DNA of 64,000 nt from positions 3,401,001-3,465,000 of the forward strand of contig NZ_CP113783.1 in the NCBI RefSeq assembly GCF_029542205.1. The letters run 5' to 3'. Below the pieces are notes generated by a model. That model was given only the letters and a program-made list of their open reading frames with translations. It did not search any database and was not told where the DNA came from. Below, in pieces: positions 1 to 8,948 of this stretch; position 1 is the stretch's first letter, and each line of letters starts with the position of its first letter. This DNA comes from Pseudoxanthomonas sp. SE1. Lineage in GTDB: Bacteria; Pseudomonadota; Gammaproteobacteria; Xanthomonadales; Xanthomonadaceae. The position numbers and the translations under genes are program-made.

Positions 1-579
1 CGCGGCGAGTTCCGCATGACGGCGAACCAGAACCTCGTCATCGCCGGCGTGCCGGCCAGCGAGCGCGAGCGCATCGACACGCTGGTGAAGACGCACGGGC
101 TGGACGCCGGCGAGCGCCTCGGCACGGCCCTTCAGCGCGCGGCGGTAGCCTGCGTGGCCCTGCCCACCTGCGGACTGGCAATGGCAGAGGCCGAGCGCTA
201 CCTGCCCGACTTCACCGCCCGCCTGCAACCGCTGCTTGAGAAGCATGGCCTGCGCGATGCGCCGATCCTGCTGCGCATCTCCGGCTGCCCCAATGGCTGC
301 TCGCGTCCTTACCTCGCCGAGATCGCCCTCGTGGGCAAGGCGCCGGGCCGCTACAACCTGATGCTCGGCGGCGATGCGCGGGGCCAACGGCTCAATACCT
401 TGTACCGCGAGAACATCGACGAGGCCGCCATCCTCGCCACGCTGGACGCGCTGTTCGCGCGATATGCCGGCGAACGCACCGATGGCGAAGGCTTCGGCGA
501 CTTCCTGCACCGCAGTGGCGTGGTCGCCCTGCCCGCCTACCCCACCCACCGACAGATCGCACCGGACCTTTACGCATGA
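1..579 (+). CDS. cysI: Sulfite reductase (NADPH) hemoprotein subunit, 3' part
   Basis: C-terminal 192 residues of the beta subunit that reduces sulfite to sulfide in assimilatory sulfate reduction; the gene runs in from the left edge. The four cysteines that hold the 4Fe-4S cluster and bridge it to siroheme are present: C-x5-C in CVALPTC and C-x3-C in CPNGC, with the two pairs 39 residues apart, the spacing found in E. coli CysI. The reading frame is open from base 1, so the internal ATG at 16 is not the start. The stop overlaps the cysH start (ATGA), so the two are translationally coupled. cysJ is probably just upstream, outside the window. Confidence 0.95.
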   Translation, partial: RGEFRMTANQNLVIAGVPASERERIDTLVKTHGLDAGERLGTALQRAAVACVALPTCGLAMAEAERYLPDFTARLQPLLEKHGLRDAPILLRISGCPNGCSRPYLAEIALVGKAPGRYNLMLGGDARGQRLNTLYRENIDEAAILATLDALFARYAGERTDGEGFGDFLHRSGVVALPAYPTHRQIAPDLYA

Positions 580-1289
580 GCGCCCTCGCCCTTTCCCTGG
601 ACACCGACCGGATCGCCGAGCACAACGCGTGGCTGGAAACGCAGACGGCGGAGCAGCGCGTCACCTGGGCGCTCAAGCACGGCCCCGCGGAAGCCGCGAT
701 GTCCTCCAGCTTCGGCGCGCAGGCGGCCGTGCTGCTGCACATGGTTACCCGGCAGAAGCCGGACATCCCCGTGGTGCTGATCGACACTGGCTACCTGTTC
801 CCCGAGACCTACCGCTTCGCCGACGAACTGACCGAACGCCTGCAGCTCAACCTGCAGGTGTTCCGTCCGCTGGTCAGCCGCGCCTGGATGGAAGCGCGCC
901 ACGGCCGCCTGTGGGAACAGGGCCTGGTCGGCATCGAGCAGTACAACAGCCTGCGCAAGGTCGAACCGATGAAGCGTGCCCTGAAGGAACTGGGCGTGGG
1001 CACCTGGTTCACCGGCCTGCGTCGCAGCCAGGCCACCAGCCGGGCCAACGCACCCGTGCTGCAGCAGCGCGAGGACCGTTGGAAGATCAACCCGATCGTC
1101 GACTGGACCGACCGCGACATCTGGCAGTACATGAAGCAGCACGGCCTGCCCTACCATCCGCTGTGGGAGCAGGGGTACGTGTCGATCGGCGACTTCCACA
1201 CCACGCGCCGCTGGGAGCCCGGCATGCGCGAGGAGGACACCCGCTTCAACGGCCTCAAGCGCGAGTGCGGCATCCACATCGACGTCTGA
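576..1289 (+). CDS. cysH: Phosphoadenosine phosphosulfate (PAPS) reductase
   Basis: Thioredoxin-dependent reduction of PAPS to sulfite, the step before CysI. The 237-residue protein has the PP-loop start SSSFGAQ, the GLRRSQ segment and the catalytic C-terminal ECGIH motif (Cys231). The two extra cysteine pairs that bind a 4Fe-4S cluster in plant/APS-type reductases are absent, so PAPS rather than APS is the expected substrate. Overlaps cysI by 4 bp. The next gene on this strand begins 131 bp downstream and is unrelated in function. Confidence 0.95.
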   Translation: MSALALSLDTDRIAEHNAWLETQTAEQRVTWALKHGPAEAAMSSSFGAQAAVLLHMVTRQKPDIPVVLIDTGYLFPETYRFADELTERLQLNLQVFRPLVSRAWMEARHGRLWEQGLVGIEQYNSLRKVEPMKRALKELGVGTWFTGLRRSQATSRANAPVLQQREDRWKINPIVDWTDRDIWQYMKQHGLPYHPLWEQGYVSIGDFHTTRRWEPGMREEDTRFNGLKRECGIHIDV

Positions 1290-1420
1290 TGGCAGCCCCG
1301 GCAGCCTGAGGCATTCGCGTCGGGCCAGCCCGGTTTCGTCGCCGCATCGCGGGGTCCGTCGCGCGCCCTCTTCCCTCCCGGGACTGGCGGGCTATCCTCC
1401 ACGGCACTCCCGAAGCCGCG

Positions 1421-2692
1421 GTGCCCGACGTGTTCCCCAGCCTGCTCCTGATCATCCGCATCCTCGTCGCCTGGTTCGGCGCGATCCTGATGGCGGGCTT
1501 CGTGTGGAACGGCCTCTTCGAGCACACGTTCCTGTCCGGCGGCGCCAGTTGGCTGTTCAACCTGGCAGCGACGCTGGTGATGATCTCGGTACTGATCGGC
1601 ACGATCAGCCACCTGCGCCGGATCTGGCTGATCACGGGGCGCCTGGACAGCACCACGCTGTCGAGCCGCCAGCGCCGGCAGATCGAAGTGCCGCTGGATA
1701 CGGCCGCCGCCTTCGACCTGATCGAAGGCGCGCTGCGCGAACTGCCGCGCGCCGAGGACGCAGAGAGCGCACCCGACAGCCTGCAGGTGCGGGTCAAGGT
1801 GCGCCGCGTGGACAGCTTCGACGGCCCCAGCCAGCCGTCGCGCTTCAACATCATGGCCCGCTTCGCGGTGAAGCGTGACCTTGTGCAGGCGACCGTCACG
1901 CCCGGCAATGGCACCAGCAGCATCACCCTGATGCTGGGGCCCGACGCCAGCGCGTGGCTCGACCTGTTCGTGCTGGACGACGGCGTCAATGTGGAAAACG
2001 CGGAAGCCGTCACCCGCGCCATCACCCGCCGCGTCGCCGACCAGCGCCGCCAGGAGCAGGCCGATGTCGAGAAGACCGTCAGCGAGAAGGAGCTGACCGT
2101 GGCGCGCCTGAACCTGCTCAACGCGCAGGTGGAGCCGCACTTCCTCTACAACACGCTGGCCAGCGCACAGGTGCTGACCCGCACCGATCCGCCGCGCGCC
2201 GACATCATGCTCGGCCACCTGATCCACTACCTGCGCAGCTCGCTGCCGCGCACCGACGACGCCCTGTCCACGCTGGGCGAGGAACTGGAGCGCACCCGGG
2301 CCTACCTGGAGATCCTGAAGATCCGCATGGGCACACGGCTCAACGTGCAGGTGGAAGTGCCGGATACGCTGAAGGCGGTGCCGATGCCGTCGATGATGCT
2401 GCAGACGCTGGTGGAGAACGCGATCAAGCACGGGCTGGAGCCCAAGACCGGCGGCGGCACCATCTGGATCCTGGCGCGGCAGCACGACGATCATGCGACG
2501 CTGACCGTCGCCGACGACGGCCAGGGCTTCGGCGGCCAGAGCACCGGTACCGGCATCGGCCTGAAGAACCTGCGCGAACGCCTGCGCCTGACCTTCGGCA
2601 GCGAGGCTTCGTTCGCCATCGTGTCCAACTTCCCCAGTGGCGTCGCCGCCACGCTGACGCTGCCGCTGGCCGGCAAGGCAGGTGCCGCATGA
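1421..2692 (+). CDS. LytS-type sensor histidine kinase
   Basis: Membrane sensor kinase of 423 residues. Two hydrophobic segments lie at about residues 8-31 and 43-63 with a very short external loop, then a cytoplasmic region of about 150 residues with no recognisable sensor domain, a coiled stretch near 190-230, and a His_kinase domain of the LytS/YehU type with phospho-acceptor His240 in EPHFLYN. The N box (VENAIKHG) and G box (DDGQGFGG, TGIGLKNLRERL) of the ATPase domain are present. Start taken at the GTG, the first plausible start after the cysH gap; no strong Shine-Dalgarno is visible. Overlaps the response regulator by 4 bp. Signal and target genes cannot be read from the sequence. Confidence 0.88.
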   Translation: MPDVFPSLLLIIRILVAWFGAILMAGFVWNGLFEHTFLSGGASWLFNLAATLVMISVLIGTISHLRRIWLITGRLDSTTLSSRQRRQIEVPLDTAAAFDLIEGALRELPRAEDAESAPDSLQVRVKVRRVDSFDGPSQPSRFNIMARFAVKRDLVQATVTPGNGTSSITLMLGPDASAWLDLFVLDDGVNVENAEAVTRAITRRVADQRRQEQADVEKTVSEKELTVARLNLLNAQVEPHFLYNTLASAQVLTRTDPPRADIMLGHLIHYLRSSLPRTDDALSTLGEELERTRAYLEILKIRMGTRLNVQVEVPDTLKAVPMPSMMLQTLVENAIKHGLEPKTGGGTIWILARQHDDHATLTVADDGQGFGGQSTGTGIGLKNLRERLRLTFGSEASFAIVSNFPSGVAATLTLPLAGKAGAA

Positions 2693-3459
2693 ACTTCCGG
2701 GGCGTGATCGCCGAAGACGAGGAACTGCTGCGCACAGCGCTGTCCTCGCTGCTGAAGGAGGCCTGGCCGCAGTTGGACATCGTGGCCGAATGCGAGGACG
2801 GCGCCAGCGCGCTGGAATCCATCGCCGAACTGCAGCCGGACGTGGCCTTCCTCGACATCCGCATGCCCGGCCTGACCGGGATTGAGGTCGCGCGCGGCCT
2901 GGCCGATGCGAGCCCGCGCACGCAGGTGGTGTTCGTCACCGCCTACGACCAGTATGCGATCGATGCGTTCGAACAGGGCGCGATCGACTACCTGCTCAAG
3001 CCGATCACGCGCGAACGGCTGCTGGCCACCGTGCAGCGCATCCAGGCACGCGCGGCGGCGGGGCATCCCGATGGCGCCACGCTGGAAGCGCTGCTGCGCC
3101 ACCTGTCGGCACGGGAAGTCACGTCGTCGAAGCCGCCGCTGGTGTGGATCACCGCCAGCGCGGGCAAGGACACCCGGCTGATCATGGTGGATGACGTGGC
3201 CTACTTCCAGGCCGACAACAAGTACACCACCGTGATGACCGCCGAAGGCGAATCGCTGTTGCGCACTCCGCTGCGCGAGTTGCTCGATTCGCTGGACGCC
3301 AACACGTTCAAGCAGATCCACCGCTCCACCATCGTCAACATGAAGGCAGTGGCATCGGTCAGTCGCGATGACGCGGGCCGTGGCCGGCTGAAGCTGAAGA
3401 CGCGGCCGGAAACGCTGACCGTCAGCCAGCCCTTCATGAGCCTGTTCCGCAACATGTAG
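2689..3459 (+). CDS. LytTR-family response regulator
   Basis: DNA-binding partner of the upstream kinase, 256 residues. The N-terminal receiver domain has the acidic pocket near residues 9-11, phospho-acceptor Asp56 in FLDIRMPG and the conserved Lys in LLKPI. The C-terminal LytTR domain (about residues 150-256) carries the DVAYFQADNKYT and HRSTIVN signatures. The ATG overlaps the kinase TGA (ATGA), so stoichiometric co-expression is expected. The same kinase/regulator architecture is called AlgZ/AlgR in pseudomonads, but orthology is not shown here. Confidence 0.9.
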   Translation: MNFRGVIAEDEELLRTALSSLLKEAWPQLDIVAECEDGASALESIAELQPDVAFLDIRMPGLTGIEVARGLADASPRTQVVFVTAYDQYAIDAFEQGAIDYLLKPITRERLLATVQRIQARAAAGHPDGATLEALLRHLSAREVTSSKPPLVWITASAGKDTRLIMVDDVAYFQADNKYTTVMTAEGESLLRTPLRELLDSLDANTFKQIHRSTIVNMKAVASVSRDDAGRGRLKLKTRPETLTVSQPFMSLFRNM

Positions 3460-3572
3460 TCGCCGCTCTAAACCCGCCCGCTCCGCGCGGCATCCAACGT
3501 GGCATCACCGGCACGGCGCATCTGCGTCGTGGATGGCTTGCCTTTGCCCATCGAAACACCAGAGGAAACGCC

Positions 3573-3941
3573 ATGCGCATCGTCACCTCCCTGCTGTCCT
3601 GCCTGATGGCCCTGGCAGGATGCAACGAGAAGCCCAGCGTCACCACCATCCACCACAGCAGCGCCAACGGCGTGGACACGCTTTTCAGCAAGACCACGCT
3701 GCGCGAGGGCGTGGCCACGTTCGAATGCTTCGCCAGCGAAAGCGGGCAGTGCCATTACCGCGTTTATGCCGAACGCTGCCCCGCGCCCGCGGCCGGCGAG
3801 AACCCGGCGACCTGCGCCCGCACGCCGCTGGAGGACTTCAGCCTGGCGCCCGGCAAGACGCATGAGATCCGTGGCCTGCCGCAGGATTTCCGGGAATGCG
3901 TATCCCAGGACGCCGACAAAGACGCCGTCTGCGGCGCCTGA
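3573..3941 (+). CDS. Small putative lipoprotein, function unknown
   Basis: 122 residues with a signal peptide and lipobox (LAGC, Cys at about residue 17), so probably a lipid-anchored periplasmic protein. The mature part has six further cysteines, which suggests disulfide bonding. Start supported by an AGAGGAAA Shine-Dalgarno 6 bp upstream. No family recognised. It is convergent with the toxin-antitoxin pair, 6 bp from the toxin stop codon. Confidence 0.65.
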   Translation: MRIVTSLLSCLMALAGCNEKPSVTTIHHSSANGVDTLFSKTTLREGVATFECFASESGQCHYRVYAERCPAPAAGENPATCARTPLEDFSLAPGKTHEIRGLPQDFRECVSQDADKDAVCGA

Positions 3942-3947
3942 GGGCTT

Positions 3948-4268
3948 TCAGCGTGGTTTGATGGGCCTGCGTGCTTGCAACATGCCGGGCCGGAGCAGTC
4001 GCTCACTGCGCATGACATGCAGGAGGAGCACGCGCCCCGGCTCTGATCGATAGAACACGCGGCACGGCGGTTCGACGATCTGGCGGTAGCGGCCGCGCTT
4101 CAGCTCCGGAGGTCGGCTGCCGCTGTCGGGATGATCCGCCAGATGGTCCACATGCGCGAATACGCGCCGGACCAGCTCGACGGCGGCCGCACGATTGTCC
4201 AGGGCGATGTAGTCGGCGATGGCGTCGAGGTCGGCCAGCGCCGGCTCCGACCAGACTATTTCAACCAT
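3948..4268 (-). CDS. RelE/ParE-family toxin
   Basis: 106-residue protein with the ParE/RelE fold pattern: an N-terminal beta strand (VEIVWSEPAL), the helical DLDAIADYIA segment, a central basic PELKRGRYRQIV stretch and a C-terminal strand RVLLLHVMRSER. The family includes ribosome-dependent mRNA nucleases and gyrase inhibitors; the sequence looks more ParE-like, but the target is not decidable from it. Its start lies 13 bp inside the antitoxin gene, typical of coupled toxin-antitoxin operons with the antitoxin first. Confidence 0.85.
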   Translation of the reverse strand: MVEIVWSEPALADLDAIADYIALDNRAAAVELVRRVFAHVDHLADHPDSGSRPPELKRGRYRQIVEPPCRVFYRSEPGRVLLLHVMRSERLLRPGMLQARRPIKPR

Positions 4269-4513
4269 CTGGCAAGCCGGTCCTTGGCTTGACGATGGGT
4301 GACCGCCCGACCTTCAGCGACGGCCTGTTCGCCGCGCGCGATGCCTTCCAGCACGGCCATGCGCGACAACAGCGTCTCGTAGGTTTCCACGTCGACAAGA
4401 TACGCGCTGGGCAATCCGTGCTGCGTGATCAGGATCGGCTCGCGATCCCGTTCGACATCGGCCAGCAGATCGGTGGCCTGGCGCTTCAGCGTGGTGACGA
4501 GTTCGGTGCGCAT
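4256..4513 (-). CDS. Phd/YefM-family antitoxin
   Basis: 85-residue antitoxin: the N-terminal DNA-binding part contains the family pattern (TTLKRQATDLLADV, then PILITQHGLPSAYLV), and the C-terminal tail expected to wrap the toxin is rich in charged residues. First gene of a two-gene operon with the ParE-like toxin. No Shine-Dalgarno precedes the ATG; the bases immediately upstream form a palindrome that is the likely autoregulatory operator. Confidence 0.85.
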   Translation of the reverse strand: MRTELVTTLKRQATDLLADVERDREPILITQHGLPSAYLVDVETYETLLSRMAVLEGIARGEQAVAEGRAVTHRQAKDRLARWLK

Positions 4514-4515
4514 GA

Positions 4516-4537
4516 AAGTGACACTACAGTATCACTT
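4516..4537. promoter_or_regulatory. Candidate toxin-antitoxin operator
   Basis: Inverted repeat AAGTGA-N10-TCACTT beginning 3 bp upstream of the antitoxin ATG. On the minus strand a GATACT element in its upstream half could be a -10 box, which would give a leader only a few bases long. Phd/YefM antitoxins repress their own promoters through such palindromes. It also spans the stop codon of the upstream VanZ-like gene (4532-4534). Confidence 0.5.
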
Positions 4538-4909
4538 GCTGCCCGGCAAGCGCCGTTCCAGCAGGCACGCCAATACGAACCCGATCAGATAGGCGACCAC
4601 GTCAAGCCAGTCCGGCGTGCTGCCCAGCACGATGCGCAGGACCGGTGATGCGACCTGCCAGCCCGTCAGCTGGCTGACGTACTGCGCTGCCTCGACACCA
4701 AGTCCGAGGGCGAGCGCCAGCAGCGGACGCATCGGCGGACGCAGCCACAAGACGCTGGCAAGCACGCAGTGCACCCAGACGACGGCGATGACGTCGCCTA
4801 CGAAACTGCGTATCCACCCCCAACCGTCACCCACCGTGGCGAGCAGGACGAGCACCACGAACACGCCGACCGCCCACGCCGCCGCGACGGCGTCGAACCG
4901 CCACCTCAT
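4532..4909 (-). CDS. VanZ-like / DUF2809-type small membrane protein
   Basis: 125 residues with about four hydrophobic segments (near residues 8-25, 38-55, 61-75 and 100-117). Its GVEAAQYVSQLTGW and GSTPDWLDVVAYLIG pattern is typical of the VanZ/DUF2809 group of small integral membrane proteins. Biochemical role unknown; the VanZ name derives from low-level teicoplanin resistance in enterococci. A longer upstream open frame exists but has no membrane or family character; the ATG at 4909 overlaps the previous stop (ATGA) and fits the conserved length. Confidence 0.7.
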   Translation of the reverse strand: MRWRFDAVAAAWAVGVFVVLVLLATVGDGWGWIRSFVGDVIAVVWVHCVLASVLWLRPPMRPLLALALGLGVEAAQYVSQLTGWQVASPVLRIVLGSTPDWLDVVAYLIGFVLACLLERRLPGSK

Positions 4910-5253
4910 GCGCTGCCGCAATGCGCACCTTCCAGCGTCTTGCCCCCACAGGCCAGGCACTTGCGGTACTTCTGCCGCTGCCGGTTGTAGCGCACGCGCG
5001 ACATCATGCCGCCGCAGGCGCAGCGCAGCTCGCGGCCGCGCGCCCAGCGATACAGGCGCCAACTGGAATGCAATGCCCACGCCGTTCCGAGCAGGATGGC
5101 CAACAGGAACGACAACGAAGCCAACCGCTGCGGCGTGATGTCGCCGAGCGCGCGTCCGGTGCGCGTCACCACTTCCGCCGTGGCAAAGCCGCCGACCGCG
5201 AGCACCGCGGCCGGGGCATACATGCGGGCGACCATCCGGGAGATGCGGTTCAT
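4906..5253 (-). CDS. Small membrane protein with C-terminal zinc-ribbon-like cysteines
   Basis: 115 residues. Two hydrophobic stretches (about residues 10-28 and 44-64) are followed by a basic region with two CxC/CxxC-type clusters, CACGG and CLACGG, and a last Cys near the C-terminus, which looks like a metal-binding ribbon on the cytoplasmic side. Overlaps the VanZ-like gene by 4 bp, so the two are probably co-transcribed. No named family recognised. Confidence 0.6.
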   Translation of the reverse strand: MNRISRMVARMYAPAAVLAVGGFATAEVVTRTGRALGDITPQRLASLSFLLAILLGTAWALHSSWRLYRWARGRELRCACGGMMSRVRYNRQRQKYRKCLACGGKTLEGAHCGSA

Positions 5254-5331
5254 GGCGGATCAGGCGGGGGCGATGGTGTGCAGACTCGCTCCCGCGGGCA
5301 GGCCGCGTCAATCACGCGATCGGGGGAACCA

Positions 5332-6315
5332 TCAGCTCGTGATCGTCTGCGTCAACGACTGCCAGGTGGGCGGCTCCGGCCAGTCGGGGTCCTGGTTGCC
5401 GTCGATCACCCGCCGCAGGTCGCGGCGGTCGATCTGCGGCGCCAGCGCGCGCACCAGGTCCAGCGCGTAGTCGCGCAGCACCCGCTCGCGTGGCAGCACG
5501 GCCCAGGCGATGCACTCCTTCACCTCGGGCGGTGCCGGCCAGGCGCGCAGGTCGGTGTCGGTGGCATTCACCGCCATCTCGGCCAGCAGGCCCACGCCGA
5601 GGCCGGCGCGGACGTAGGTCTTGATGAGGTCGGCATCGAGCGCCGTCAGGGCGATGTTCGGCTCCAGCCCCACCTTGGCGAAAGCACGCTGCAAGGACGA
5701 CCCCGGACGGGTGGACGACTCGTAGCTGATCAACGGCTGATCGGCGAGGTCGGCCATCGCAGGCACGCGACCGAGCTGCTCCAGCGCATGGCCACGAGGC
5801 ACAAGCACCAGCCTTCGCCAGCGGTACAGCGGCACGGCGATGCCCGCCTGTGGCGGATCGCCGGCGGTACTGACCACGGCCATGTCGGCATCACCCTGGG
5901 TCAGCAGGTCCAGCGCCGTGCTTTCCGGAGCCTGCTGAAGATGCACGCTGACCTGCGGGAAGTCGCGCTTGATCTGCGCAATGGCCGGCGGCAGCACGAA
6001 GCGCGCCTGCGTATGGGTGGTGACCAGTACCAGCTGGCCCTGGCTCTCGCGGCGCTGGTTGGCGGCATAGGTGCGGATGTTGTTGGCCTCGCCCAGCACC
6101 AGACGGGCCCGGTCGATCACTTCGTGGCCGGCGGGCGTCACGGATTCCAGGCTGCGACCCTTGCGCACGAACAGCAGGAAGCCCAGCTCGTCTTCCAGCT
6201 GCTTCAACTGCTTGGACAGGCCGGGTTGGGTGGCATGCACCCGCGCCGCCGCCAGCGTGATGTTGAGGTCGGCGTCGGCGATGGCCACCAGGTAACGAAG
6301 TTGGGTCAGCGTCAT
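5332..6315 (-). CDS. cysB: LysR-type regulator, CysB-like
   Basis: 327-residue LysR-type regulator: N-terminal winged helix (LTQLRYLVAIADADLNIT, then the ATQPGLSKQLKQLE recognition helix) and a periplasmic-binding-protein-like effector domain. In enteric bacteria CysB activates sulfate assimilation genes with N-acetylserine as inducer and sulfide/thiosulfate as anti-inducers. CysB identity rests on the CysB-like N-terminus and effector domain, and on its position divergent from cysG-cysK and close to cysI-cysH. The related Cbl is the main alternative. Confidence 0.85.
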   Translation of the reverse strand: MTLTQLRYLVAIADADLNITLAAARVHATQPGLSKQLKQLEDELGFLLFVRKGRSLESVTPAGHEVIDRARLVLGEANNIRTYAANQRRESQGQLVLVTTHTQARFVLPPAIAQIKRDFPQVSVHLQQAPESTALDLLTQGDADMAVVSTAGDPPQAGIAVPLYRWRRLVLVPRGHALEQLGRVPAMADLADQPLISYESSTRPGSSLQRAFAKVGLEPNIALTALDADLIKTYVRAGLGVGLLAEMAVNATDTDLRAWPAPPEVKECIAWAVLPRERVLRDYALDLVRALAPQIDRRDLRRVIDGNQDPDWPEPPTWQSLTQTITS

Positions 6316-6391
6316 CGGCGTGGGGGCACGGCGGCCCGCCGGGAGGGGGCCTTGGACTGTAGAGGATTTGCCCGGACCGTAGCCGTCGGAG

Positions 6392-6416
6392 CTTATAACC
6401 GCAAGCTATATGGTTT
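6392..6416. promoter_or_regulatory. AT-rich segment in the cysB-cysG divergent region
   Basis: The 169-bp gap between the divergent cysB-like gene and cysG is GC-rich except for this 25-bp AT-rich stretch (TTATAACC ... ATGGTTTT). It has the AT-rich, weakly dyad look of a LysR-type site and could also supply a -10 for cysG. Assignment is inference from position and composition. Confidence 0.25.
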
Positions 6417-6484
6417 TGGTGGGATGTCATTTCCGACCATCCTGGCGCGGCAGTACGGTCAGCAGCCCAGTCGCCATCCATCCG

Positions 6485-7945
6485 ATGCCCGTGAGCGTTC
6501 CGTTGTTTCCCCTGTTCGCCGACCTGAAAGACCGCCGGGTACTGGTCGTGGGCGGCGGGCCGGTGGCGGAGCGGAAGACCGAAGCGCTGCTGCATGCCGG
6601 CGCGCGTCCGCGTGTCGGCGCGCCGGACCTGACCCCGCGCCTGCGCGCCTGGCACGGGGAAGGCCGGATCGACTGGATCCCCGGCCACTTCGATGCCCAT
6701 TGGCTTGCCGGTGCGTGGCTGGTGGTCGCCGCGACCGACGACACGGCGGTCAACCGCGCGGTCGCCACCGCCGCCGAAGCGCGTCATGTATTCGCCAATG
6801 TCGTGGACGACGGTGAACTTTCCAGCTTCCACGTGCCCGCCATCGTCGAACGCGGACCGCTGCAGATCGCCATCTCCAGCGGCGGCGGTGCGCCGATGCT
6901 GGCGCGCCACCTGCGTCGCCAACTGGAAACGCTGCTGGATGATTCCTGGGCCTCGCTGGCCAACCTGTTCACCCGCCAGCGCCAGCGCATCCGCCAACGC
7001 TTCCCGCAGCCCGGCGAGCGGCGCCGCTTCTTCGAGGCCCTGCTGGCGGGTCCCTTGCCCCGCCTGTTCCGCCAGCAGTTGCACGCGCAGGCCGAACAGC
7101 ATTTCCAGGCCATGCTGGATGAGCGCGCGGCCGCCACGCACGCCGGTTCCGTGGCGGTGGTCGGCGCCGGCCCCGGCGATGCCGGACTGCTGACGCTCAA
7201 CGCATTGCGGGCGATGAACGAGGCCGACGTCATCCTGCACGACCGCCTGGTCAGCGAGGATGTGCTGCGCCTCGGCCGTCGCGACGCGACCTACATCGAA
7301 GTGGGCAAGTCGGCGACGGGACACAGCACCCGCCAGGACGACATCCATGCGCTGATGCTGGAACACGCGCGCAAGGGCAAGCGCGTGGTGCGGCTGAAGG
7401 GCGGCGATCCGTTCGTGTTCGGCCGGGGCGGCGAAGAACTGGAATTCCTGCGCGCGCACGGCATTCCCTACGAAGTGGTGCCCGGCATCACCGCCGCCGT
7501 CGCCTGCGCCGCCTACGCCGGCATTCCACTGACCCATCGCGACCACGCGCAAGCGGTCAGGCTGGTGACCGCGCATTGCAAGGACTCGTTCGACACGCTG
7601 GACTGGCATGCGCTGGCGCAGGAGCGGCAGACACTCGCCGTCTACATGGGCGTGGCCGGGCTGGAGGGACTGCGCGACCGGCTCGTCGCCCATGGCCGCG
7701 CACCGTCCACGCCGTTCGCCCTGGTCGAAAACGGCTCGCGGCGCGACCAGCGGGTGGTCACCGGCACGCTGGCCGATCTGCCGGAGATCGCGCGTTCCCA
7801 TCAGGTGCGCTCGCCCGCCCTGCTGATCCTGGGCGAAGTCGCCGCCCTCGCCGGCACGCTGCACTGGTTCGGTGCGCCACCCGTCGATGCGGCCGTCCCC
7901 ACACAATCCCGCAACCTTCCGGCGCCCACACTGCAGGCCGCCTGA
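6485..7945 (+). CDS. cysG: Siroheme synthase (trifunctional CysG)
   Basis: Makes siroheme, the cofactor of the sulfite reductase encoded upstream. The N-terminal CysG(A) half (residues about 1-150) has the NAD-binding [11 protein letters not shown] motif, a DD pair in AATDDTAVN and the ISSGGGAP loop that is the phosphoserine site in Salmonella/E. coli CysG. The C-terminal uroporphyrinogen III methyltransferase half (about 215-455) has [28 protein letters not shown] and the PGITAA motif. The frame is open to 6410, but the ATG at 6485 gives the usual N-terminus just before FPLFADL; GTG at 6491 is an alternative. cysK follows after 25 bp. Confidence 0.93.
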   Translation: MPVSVPLFPLFADLKDRRVLVVGGGPVAERKTEALLHAGARPRVGAPDLTPRLRAWHGEGRIDWIPGHFDAHWLAGAWLVVAATDDTAVNRAVATAAEARHVFANVVDDGELSSFHVPAIVERGPLQIAISSGGGAPMLARHLRRQLETLLDDSWASLANLFTRQRQRIRQRFPQPGERRRFFEALLAGPLPRLFRQQLHAQAEQHFQAMLDERAAATHAGSVAVVGAGPGDAGLLTLNALRAMNEADVILHDRLVSEDVLRLGRRDATYIEVGKSATGHSTRQDDIHALMLEHARKGKRVVRLKGGDPFVFGRGGEELEFLRAHGIPYEVVPGITAAVACAAYAGIPLTHRDHAQAVRLVTAHCKDSFDTLDWHALAQERQTLAVYMGVAGLEGLRDRLVAHGRAPSTPFALVENGSRRDQRVVTGTLADLPEIARSHQVRSPALLILGEVAALAGTLHWFGAPPVDAAVPTQSRNLPAPTLQAA

Positions 7946-7970
7946 TCCACCGCTTACCCACGGAGACCCC

Positions 7971-8945
7971 ATGGCCGTTTACGACAGCATCCTGGACACC
8001 ATCGGCCGCACCCCGGTCGTCAAACTGCACCGCATCGCGCCCGAGCACGTCACGCTGTACGCCAAAGTCGAATCGTTCAACCCCGGTGGCTCGGTGAAGG
8101 ACCGCCTGGCACTGGCCATCATCCTCGACGCCGAAGCCAAGGGCCTGCTGAAGCCGGGCGACACTATCGTGGAGGCGACCTCCGGCAACACCGGCGTCGC
8201 GCTCGCCATGGTCGCCGCCGCGCGCGGCTACAAGTTCGTCGCCACGATGGTGGAAACCTTCTCCATCGAACGCCGCAAGCTGATGCGCGCCTATGGCGCC
8301 AAGGTCATCCTGACGCCGGCCGCCGAGCGCGGCAGCGGCATGGTCCGCCGCGCCGAGGAACTGGCGAAGCAGCACGGCTGGTTCCTCGCCCGCCAGTTCG
8401 CCAATCCCGCCAACCCCGCCTACCATCGCCAGACCACGGCAGCGGAAATCCTGCGCGATTTCGCCGGCCAGCGACTCGATCACTTCGTCACGGGCTGGGG
8501 CACGGGCGGCACGCTCACCGGCGTCGGCGAAGTGCTGAAGGTCGCGCGTCCGGAAGTACGCATCACCGCCTCCGAACCGGCCGGCGCCTCGCTGTTGCAG
8601 GGCAAGGAGTGGCAGCCGCACAAGATCCAGGGCTGGACCCCGGACTTCGTGCCGGACGTACTGAACCGCGAGGTGGCCGACGAGATCCTGCCGGTCACCG
8701 ACGTGGAGTCCATCGCCACCGCGCGCCGCCTGGCGGCCGAAGAAGGCATCTTCGTCGGCATCTCCGGCGGCGCCACCGTCGCGGCCGCGTTGCAGGTCGC
8801 ACAGAAGGCCAAGCCGGGCGACGTGCTGCTGGCGATGCTGCCGGATACCGGCGAGCGCTACTTCTCCACGCCCCTGTTCGAAGGCGTCAACGAAGGCTCG
8901 GACGACGACTGGCTGGCCTCGCTGGGCGAGGCCGCGCTGCCGTAA
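7971..8945 (+). CDS. cysK: Cysteine synthase (O-acetylserine sulfhydrylase)
   Basis: PLP-dependent synthesis of cysteine from O-acetylserine and sulfide, the end of the pathway encoded here. 324 residues; PLP Lys43 in GSVKDR, the substrate loop TSGNTG near 69-74, the glycine loop GTGGTLTG and the C-terminal GISGGA segment are intact. The closely related CysM cannot be excluded by motif alone. Start at ATG 7971 behind GGAGA; open frame upstream of it overlaps cysG and lacks family character. Convergent with the next gene, 3 bp between stops. Confidence 0.92.
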   Translation: MAVYDSILDTIGRTPVVKLHRIAPEHVTLYAKVESFNPGGSVKDRLALAIILDAEAKGLLKPGDTIVEATSGNTGVALAMVAAARGYKFVATMVETFSIERRKLMRAYGAKVILTPAAERGSGMVRRAEELAKQHGWFLARQFANPANPAYHRQTTAAEILRDFAGQRLDHFVTGWGTGGTLTGVGEVLKVARPEVRITASEPAGASLLQGKEWQPHKIQGWTPDFVPDVLNREVADEILPVTDVESIATARRLAAEEGIFVGISGGATVAAALQVAQKAKPGDVLLAMLPDTGERYFSTPLFEGVNEGSDDDWLASLGEAALP

Positions 8946-8948
8946 GGT

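Noticed and set aside
1954..2688. N-terminal extension of the LytTR regulator
   Set aside because: The open frame runs back through the kinase gene; the ATG at 2689 starts a complete receiver domain and overlaps the kinase stop.
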